Source of the DNA: Balneolaceae bacterium
GTDB taxonomy: Bacteria > Bacteroidota > Rhodothermia > Balneolales > Balneolaceae
Direction of reading: 5' to 3'
DNA length: 6,564 nt
NCBI GenBank assembly: GCA_007123785.1
Contig: SLGL01000120.1
Location: 1 to 6,564 of the forward strand
Positions within the stretch are counted from its first letter, which is position 1. Every line of letters starts with the position of its first letter. This document shows, one piece after another, positions 1 to 3,654 of this stretch. The position numbers were made by a program, and so were the translations under genes. Under the pieces are notes generated by a model that was given only the letters and a program-made list of their open reading frames with translations, was not told the origin of the DNA and made no database searches.

Positions 1-645
1 GAAAGCCGGTTTGAGTTGTTCGGTGAGTTTTACCGGGAAGATTTTGCCTACGATTCAAGGGATTTATTGATGGAGCCCCGCCATAATAGTGGATATGCAT
101 TTGGGGCTCAGAAATTGTTCGAGGCGCCATTTGCCGATTTCTACAGGGTACATATTGAATTTACGAATATGACCCCTTCTTACCTGAGAGAAGTACGACT
201 TCAGAATTACTACTACACCCACCCCGAAATTCGCCAGGGCCATACCAACCGCGGACAAGTACTGGGAGCTGCGATCGGACCGGGATCAAACAGCCAGTTT
301 TTCGCCATTGACGGCTATTTCCAGGATGGGCGGGCGGGCGTTTTTGTAAGAAGGCTGGCTGACAATAACCATTTTCATTACGAGTACGACCGGGTTCTGA
401 ATCGTCCTGAAGAGTGGAGGGGAGGCTACGGTGATTACTGGCGCAACCGCACCGACTTGACACTGGGTGCAAGAGCTCTCTACAATTACGGCGAATTTTT
501 AATAACCGGGGAGTTCTCCTGGACAAAGCTGTTCAATTACGGAAGATTCGATTACGGCCAGTTTGGCGGGCTATCCATCGCAAATTTTGAGCCATATGAT
601 ACTACCAATATGCAGTTTCAGATATCAGTTTCATACCTTTTTTAA
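1..645 (+). CDS. Wzi-like capsule assembly / outer-membrane beta-barrel protein, C-terminal part (5' partial)
   Basis: The frame is open from the first base of the window, so the true start lies to the left; 214 codons are visible before TAA at 643-645. The pattern HTNRGQVLGAAIGPGSN (visible residues 81-97) resembles the conserved stretch of Bacteroidota proteins of the capsule-assembly Wzi family (Caps_assemb_Wzi). Upstream of it, a methionine-proline turn with charged residues and alternating aromatic/polar strands are typical of that barrel. The final residues QISVSYLF end in Phe after alternating hydrophobics, the usual outer-membrane beta-barrel insertion signal. Wzi in E. coli is an outer-membrane lectin that helps anchor capsular polysaccharide; Bacteroidota homologues are assumed to act in surface polysaccharide attachment or export, but the exact role here is inferred. 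A TTG at 16 could be taken as a start, but there is no reason to begin there because the frame continues upstream. It ends 445 bp before the sigma gene and is probably a separate transcription unit. Confidence 0.72.
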   Translation, partial: ESRFELFGEFYREDFAYDSRDLLMEPRHNSGYAFGAQKLFEAPFADFYRVHIEFTNMTPSYLREVRLQNYYYTHPEIRQGHTNRGQVLGAAIGPGSNSQFFAIDGYFQDGRAGVFVRRLADNNHFHYEYDRVLNRPEEWRGGYGDYWRNRTDLTLGARALYNYGEFLITGEFSWTKLFNYGRFDYGQFGGLSIANFEPYDTTNMQFQISVSYLF

Positions 646-1090
646 TCTGAAAGTTTAACCCGGATTTCTCACCAGGAGATTGAGTATGCTATTTTAGATT
701 TAAACCTGAGGGGGGAAATGTCACAGAAAAACAGGGTGTTCCATTTGGTATAATATTATATAGATGAAATCACCTGGCAATCTGATTCGAGCCCTCAATT
801 TATTTAATTAGTTGTCAGAGTGTAAGTAGACTTGATAAATCGAATGATAGAAAATAGTATTCTGTAAAAAGAAATATTATTCAGCCTGATTCGATGAAAA
901 ATTTGACAATCTGAAATGTTAGTTATTTATTTCAAGTAGGTGTTTATTACAATTTCATTTAATCAACGTAGTAGGAATTATTAAAATAATGGTAAAAAGG
1001 AGGATACATTAAATTAATTTTATACTTTGATGTAATGTTTCAAGCATTCGCCAGTACGGTTCAAAAGGATTTTTATTCATAAAGCACGCC
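646..1090. other. AT-rich intergenic region, no gene seen
   Basis: These 445 bases hold no open frame with coding character on either strand and no tRNA-like structure that I can see. The stretch is strongly AT-rich. It contains a 12-bp all-AT palindrome (749-760), two copies of the 9-mer CTGATTCGA (782-790 and 886-894) and the inverse heptamer ATCGAAT (839-845). It must carry the end of the Wzi-like transcript and the promoter of the sigma gene, but no stem followed by a T-run stands out as a terminator. Confidence 0.7.
1021..1029 (+). promoter_or_regulatory. weak candidate -7 element for the sigma gene
   Basis: TATACTTTG lies 62 bases before the ATG at 1091. The primary sigma factor of Bacteroidetes recognises a -7 box TAnnTTTG. 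Here the spacing between TA and TTTG is one base too long (or one too short, depending on which TA is used). No clear TTG is seen about 20 bases upstream. This is only the best match in the gap and could be chance. Confidence 0.2.
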
Positions 1091-1684
1091 ATGAGTCAGT
1101 TCCAGAATGATAAAATATTGATACAACAGATTGCTGATGAAGATGAAGGGGCTTTTGAAGAGCTTTTTAGTAAATATTTTCATTATCTGCATAATGTTGC
1201 TTACAACCGGCTTCAGTCAAAAGAGGTGGCGGATGATATCGTTCAGGAAGTTTTTACAGATATCTGGAACAATCGCAATTCGTTAAATATCCATACATCG
1301 TTTCAGGCATATCTTCATCGGGCGGTAAAAAATAAAGTGTATAAGTTTATACGTCATCAGTCGGTGAGAAATAAAGAGATGTATATCCAGCGTATTTATG
1401 ATGAGTATTATAAAAAAAGCTCATTCCCCCGGGCTGATGCTTCGGTTCACCATGAAGATCTGAAAAACCTTGTGACACAGTATCTGGATGAACTTCCCCA
1501 AAAAAGCCGTACAATTTTTTCCATGAGCCGGGATGAACATTACACACACAATGAAATCGCCGAGGAATTAAACTGCTCTCCCAAAACAGTGGAATACCAT
1601 ATCGGCAAAGCGCTGAAACACCTTAGAATAAATCTCAAAGATTATGTAGCAGCCTTGAGTCCTCTCAGCCTTATGTTACTTTGA
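1091..1684 (+). CDS. ECF-family RNA polymerase sigma factor, Bacteroidetes RpoE type
   Basis: This 197-residue protein has the two-domain layout of extracytoplasmic-function sigma factors. Region 2 spans about residues 22-90 and includes ADDIVQEVFTDIW (47-59), the core-polymerase-binding and -10-recognising helices. Region 4 spans about 125-180 with a helix-turn-helix THNEIAEELNCSPKTVEYH (152-170) followed by KALKHLR, which would read the -35 element. The length (about 190-200) and the ELPQKSRTIFSMSR linker are typical of the Bacteroidetes family that pairs with FecR-type anti-sigma factors and SusC/RagA receptors. The ATG is the first in-frame start giving a normal N-terminus; no Shine-Dalgarno is visible at the usual spacing, as is common in this phylum. 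The expected partner is the FecR-like protein at 2535, but it is not adjacent: 850 bp including a reverse-strand gene lie between. The targets probably include the receptor gene at 3655. The hydrophobic tail (residues 186-197) is mildly unusual. The regulon is inferred. Confidence 0.93.
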   Translation: MSQFQNDKILIQQIADEDEGAFEELFSKYFHYLHNVAYNRLQSKEVADDIVQEVFTDIWNNRNSLNIHTSFQAYLHRAVKNKVYKFIRHQSVRNKEMYIQRIYDEYYKKSSFPRADASVHHEDLKNLVTQYLDELPQKSRTIFSMSRDEHYTHNEIAEELNCSPKTVEYHIGKALKHLRINLKDYVAALSPLSLMLL

Positions 1685-1745
1685 TAGCTTCTTTGGAACC
1701 GTCCTTCACAAACTCTAAATGCTGCTAAGTACTTCTTCTATAAAT

Positions 1746-1769
1746 TTTCTCTGTGGTTCTCTGTGAAAC
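1746..1769 (+). repeat. GTGGTTCTCTGTG-type repeat, copy 1
   Basis: This copy reads as CTCTGTGGTTCTCTGTGAAA. It shares the exact 13-mer GTGGTTCTCTGTG (1753-1765) with copy 2 at 1869-1881. Degenerate strings of this kind (CTCTGTG/TTCTCTGCG/GTGGTTCT) are, to my knowledge, often found next to GxxExxY genes in environmental bacteria. Confidence 0.6.
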
Positions 1770-1827
1770 TGGCAGTCCATGAGACCTGCACCGATCCCCC
1801 ATCTGACGAAAGCATAGATACATAGCA

Positions 1828-1912
1828 TTCAACACAAACTCTTCTCTGCGTTCCTCGGTGAATTCTCCGTGGTTCTCTGTGTAATAAACCAAACCCATGT
1901 TTCAACACAAAC
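1828..1912 (+). repeat. short direct repeat TTCAACACAAAC, two copies
   Basis: The 12-mer TTCAACACAAAC is exact at 1828-1839 and 1901-1912, each followed by a nucleotide and CTT (ACTCTT versus ACGCTT) and preceded by a CAT a few bases upstream. The copies are 73 bases apart and bracket repeat copy 2. The second ends just before the stop codon of the GxxExxY gene. This suggests local duplication of a repeat unit longer than the GTGGTTCTCTGTG core. Confidence 0.5.
1843..1883 (+). repeat. GTGGTTCTCTGTG-type repeat, copy 2 (double unit)
   Basis: A compound copy: a diverged unit TCTCTGCGTTCCTCGGTGAA (1843-1862) is followed by TTCTCCGTGGTTCTCTGTGT (1863-1882). The 13-mer at 1869-1881 is identical to copy 1. 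The 14-mer GTGGTTCTCTGTGT (1869-1882) matches the reverse complement of copy 4 (2359-2372) at 13 of 14 positions, so copies 2 and 4 form an inverted pair flanking the GxxExxY gene. Confidence 0.6.
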
Positions 1913-1915
1913 GCT

Positions 1916-2287
1916 TCAATGCCGATATCGCTTTATCCCGTTTTTAAGCAGCGTTACATAAAAGTTAATCAGCAGACCCACGGGCTTATCTGCAAATTTC
2001 ATGTAAGTGAGAATCTGGGCTTCATGAACAGGGCAGAAAGTTTCCACCGTTTTCAATTCAACAATAACGGTCCCTTCAACCAGTAAATCCAACCGGTAAC
2101 CATAATCAAGCTGAATTTCTTTATAAACCACCGGCACAGCTTTTTGTCTTTCCACGTAGAGCCCCTTGTTAGACAGTTCATAAACCATGCACTCCTCATA
2201 AGCTGACTCCAGCAATCCCGGCCCTAAATGTTTATGCACTTCAATCGCACTCCCAATAATAGTACCGGTCATTTTATTCATATCCAT
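1916..2287 (-). CDS. GxxExxY-family protein (PD-(D/E)XK nuclease-like fold)
   Basis: This 123-residue protein carries the family's namesake motif as GLLESAY (residues 24-30), in the typical context IEVHKHLGPGLLESAYEEC. It also shows the PD-(D/E)XK-like core: Asp67 in YRLDLLV, then Glu77 and Lys79 in VELK, and Gln91 in HEAQILTY. The length matches the family (about 120-130), and the ending LLINFYVTLLKNGIKRYRH is the usual C-terminus, so the gene appears intact. The start ATG at 2285-2287 gives the expected short N-terminus; an ATG two codons in is also possible. The cellular role of the family is not established; nuclease activity is predicted from the fold only. It lies opposite to, and between, the sigma and anti-sigma genes, and is bracketed by degenerate repeats, two of them inverted. 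No Shine-Dalgarno or clear promoter is seen on its strand. I infer a mobile or recently acquired module rather than a partner in the signalling system. Confidence 0.92.
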   Translation of the reverse strand: MDMNKMTGTIIGSAIEVHKHLGPGLLESAYEECMVYELSNKGLYVERQKAVPVVYKEIQLDYGYRLDLLVEGTVIVELKTVETFCPVHEAQILTYMKFADKPVGLLINFYVTLLKNGIKRYRH

Positions 2288-2310
2288 AATCTTATCTATT
2301 AAACTTTAAC

Positions 2311-2339
2311 TTTGTGGTACTCAGTGCCCCTCTGTGAAA
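2311..2339 (+). repeat. GTGGTTCTCTGTG-type repeat, copy 3 (degenerate)
   Basis: TTTGTGGTACTCAGTG followed by CCCCTCTGTGAAA resembles copies 1 and 2 in the order (C)TCTGTGG-T-CTCxGTG-CTCTGTGAAA, with several substitutions. It has the same orientation as copies 1 and 2 and lies 23 bases upstream of the start codon of the GxxExxY gene. Confidence 0.45.
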
Positions 2340-2355
2340 CCCCGTCCTTGTCCAA

Positions 2356-2380
2356 CAGACACAAAGAACCACCAAACCAC
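2356..2380 (-). repeat. GTGGTTCTCTGTG-type repeat, copy 4 (inverted)
   Basis: On the reverse strand this reads GTGGTTTGGTGGTTCTTTGT followed by GTCTG. The core ACACAAAGAACCAC (2359-2372) is the reverse complement of GTGGTTCTTTGTGT and differs from copy 2 at one of 14 positions. It is the only copy in this orientation, so the gene is framed by an inverted pair about 490 bases apart. Confidence 0.5.
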
Positions 2381-2468
2381 CCGGAGTTGTATTAAGAAAT
2401 TCATAGAATCCCAAAAACAGGTTTTATAGGTATGAACCGAAAAAAGAAAAAAACTTACAGAAATTTTT

Positions 2469-2480
2469 AGGGTATACCCT
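2469..2480. promoter_or_regulatory. perfect 12-bp palindrome AGGGTATACCCT upstream of the anti-sigma gene
   Basis: AGGGTATACCCT is its own reverse complement. It sits 54 bases upstream of the ATG at 2535, after a T-run (2464-2468), where an operator or promoter-proximal protein site could lie. One or two perfect 12-bp palindromes are expected by chance in a window of this size, so function is only a possibility. Confidence 0.25.
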
Positions 2481-2534
2481 GTCTTCACGGTACATATTAT
2501 TAGATGATTAAAAATTTTTGCCATTAAGTACTGT

Positions 2535-3539
2535 ATGCCCAACAAAAAAAATCTTAATCCACTGAGGCGATATTTTTCAGGAGAAAAGTCTGAAAAAGGG
2601 GAAAAGATTTATACGGAATGGTTTCGATCCTTCGACGATTCAAAAGGTTACCTGGATCGACTCAGCATGAAAGAGAGAGAAGAGTATCAAAACAGGATCT
2701 TTCATTCCTTGCAAAAAAAACTTGATAGCAAAGAAAACGTTTTTTCCTCCCAAATTTCCCTGAGAATAAGCCGCCCCGGAAAATGGTTCGTGTTCTACAG
2801 AGTAGCAGCAATCCTGGCAGTGGGAGCGTTGCTTTCATTTGCAATTATTCATTTCAGTGGCATTGCCGATTCCGAAGAAGTACCCGTGATTGTTGAACGA
2901 TCCAATCCGGTAGGTCAGATTTCCGAAATTACACTTCCCGACGGCACTATCGTATGGCTGGGAGCTGCCAGCTCACTTGAATACCCCGAAGAATTTTCAG
3001 ATGAAAACCGAACAGTGCAATTGAATGGGCAGGCATTTTTCGAAGTGGAACACGATCCAGACCGTCCCTTCATTGTAGAGAGCGGTCCTTTTACCACGCA
3101 TGTTCTCGGCACCGCATTCAACGTGCGGGCTTATCATGATGATGCCGATATGGATGTGACCCTTGCCTCCGGGAAAGTGGAAGTGTTTGTAAATAGAAAT
3201 GATCAAAAACAAATTCTGGAGCCCAATCAGCGGTTGAGATATAACGATTTGCAAGGTTTGAGCGAAGTTGAGCATGTAGATGCTTCACTGGCAAAAGTGT
3301 GGACACAGCGAGAACTGGTTTTTATCCGCGAAAACTTTGCGACTATAGCCAAAACATTTGAACGATGGCACGGTGTGGAGTTTATATTTGAAGATGAATC
3401 CTTGAAAGAGGAAACCTTTGTTTATCACTTCAAAGATCTTTCACTCACAAACTCTTTGATTGTACTGAATGAGCTGGCAGATTTTGATTACGAAATTGAT
3501 AACGACACGGTCTTTATCAGGCGTTCCGCAGAACAATAA
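2535..3539 (+). CDS. FecR-type anti-sigma factor with DUF4974 domain
   Basis: This 334-residue protein has the standard Bacteroidetes FecR layout. A cytoplasmic N-terminal part (residues 1-85, charged and helical) would bind the sigma factor. One membrane helix (about 88-106, RVAAILAVGALLSFAIIHF) places the rest in the periplasm. The FecR domain (about 128-220) shows ITLPDGTIVWLGAASSLEYP, then VQLNGQAFFEVEHDPDRPF and HVLGTAFNVRAY. The C-terminal DUF4974 domain (about 258-330) begins ELVFIRENFATIAKTFERW and ends DYEIDNDTVFIRR; such domains have an STN-like fold in the homologues I know of. The family senses receptor occupancy from the periplasm and holds or activates its sigma factor. It precedes the STN-bearing receptor by 115 bp and is probably co-transcribed with it. 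It is unusually separated from its presumed sigma partner at 1091. The ATG gives a normal N-terminus; no Shine-Dalgarno is seen. Confidence 0.94.
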   Translation: MPNKKNLNPLRRYFSGEKSEKGEKIYTEWFRSFDDSKGYLDRLSMKEREEYQNRIFHSLQKKLDSKENVFSSQISLRISRPGKWFVFYRVAAILAVGALLSFAIIHFSGIADSEEVPVIVERSNPVGQISEITLPDGTIVWLGAASSLEYPEEFSDENRTVQLNGQAFFEVEHDPDRPFIVESGPFTTHVLGTAFNVRAYHDDADMDVTLASGKVEVFVNRNDQKQILEPNQRLRYNDLQGLSEVEHVDASLAKVWTQRELVFIRENFATIAKTFERWHGVEFIFEDESLKEETFVYHFKDLSLTNSLIVLNELADFDYEIDNDTVFIRRSAEQ

Positions 3540-3616
3540 CAAGCCCTATTACCTGTATCCTATTTTAGGTTAGAATGCGGAACGATTCAGGATGCAGGAA
3601 CAGGCTGATGCTTTCA

Positions 3617-3639
3617 TAATGATCTCTTTAACATCATTA
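3617..3639 (+). promoter_or_regulatory. short AU-rich hairpin in the leader of the receptor gene
   Basis: TAATGAT (3617-3623) pairs with ATCATTA (3633-3639) across a 9-base loop. A run of eight A (3639-3646) follows, rather than T, so this is not a terminator on the forward strand. It lies 16 bases before the preferred start at 3655 and covers an alternative in-frame ATG at 3619, so it could affect start choice. The stem is weak (one G-C and one C-G pair). Confidence 0.22.
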
Positions 3640-3654
3640 AAAAAAACGCAAAAC

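Larger units (their letters stand above)
1685..1915. other. repeat-bearing spacer between the sigma gene and the GxxExxY gene
   Basis: Both genes end into this 231-bp spacer, which is non-coding. It contains two copies of a GTGGTTCTCTGTG element (1746-1769 and 1843-1883) and a 12-base direct repeat TTCAACACAAAC (1828-1839 and 1901-1912). I see no convincing bidirectional terminator. The composition, rich in TCT/GTG runs, differs from the AT-rich gap upstream of the sigma gene, suggesting a different origin. Confidence 0.6.
2288..2534. other. spacer between the GxxExxY gene and the anti-sigma gene
   Basis: This 247-bp stretch holds the divergent starts of the GxxExxY gene (leftward) and the fecR-like gene (rightward). 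It contains repeat copies 3 and 4 (2311-2339 and 2356-2380) in its first 95 bases. An AT-rich, A-tract-rich second half (2391-2534) includes the palindrome AGGGTATACCCT. An open frame on the reverse strand here has no coding character and includes the translated repeat. If the anti-sigma gene has its own promoter it should lie in the second half; no canonical element is clear. Confidence 0.6.

Noticed and set aside
161..526. Reverse-strand open frame of 121 codons within the Wzi-like gene
   Set aside because: The sense frame shows family motifs and a beta-barrel ending; the antisense product is rich in Arg/Pro/Ser as expected for a shadow frame.
749..760. TATAATATTATA palindrome as an operator or promoter
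   Set aside because: It is purely A/T in a strongly AT-rich region, so chance palindromes are common, and the Bacteroidetes -7 box is TAnnTTTG rather than TATAAT.
2307..2314. TAACTTTG, an exact match to the Bacteroidetes -7 consensus TAnnTTTG
   Set aside because: It lies 220 bp before the anti-sigma start, overlaps the edge of repeat copy 3, and no TTG is found about 20 bases upstream; it is likely incidental.
1746..2380. CRISPR array suggested by the repeated GTGGTTCTCTGTG units
   Set aside because: Copies are few, degenerate, irregularly spaced and of mixed orientation, with a gene between them; there are no uniform spacers or cas genes.
2321..2545. Reverse-strand open frame of 74 codons overlapping the start of the anti-sigma gene
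   Set aside because: Its product includes the translated repeat (FFVSVGQGRGFTEGH) and otherwise has no family resemblance; it overlaps the promoter region and start of a solid gene, so it is most likely a chance frame.
3550..3580. CCTA-TTT-TAGG inverted repeat after the anti-sigma gene as a terminator
   Set aside because: The stem is only 4 bp with a 3-base loop and no T-run follows, so it would not terminate; the anti-sigma and receptor genes may be co-transcribed.
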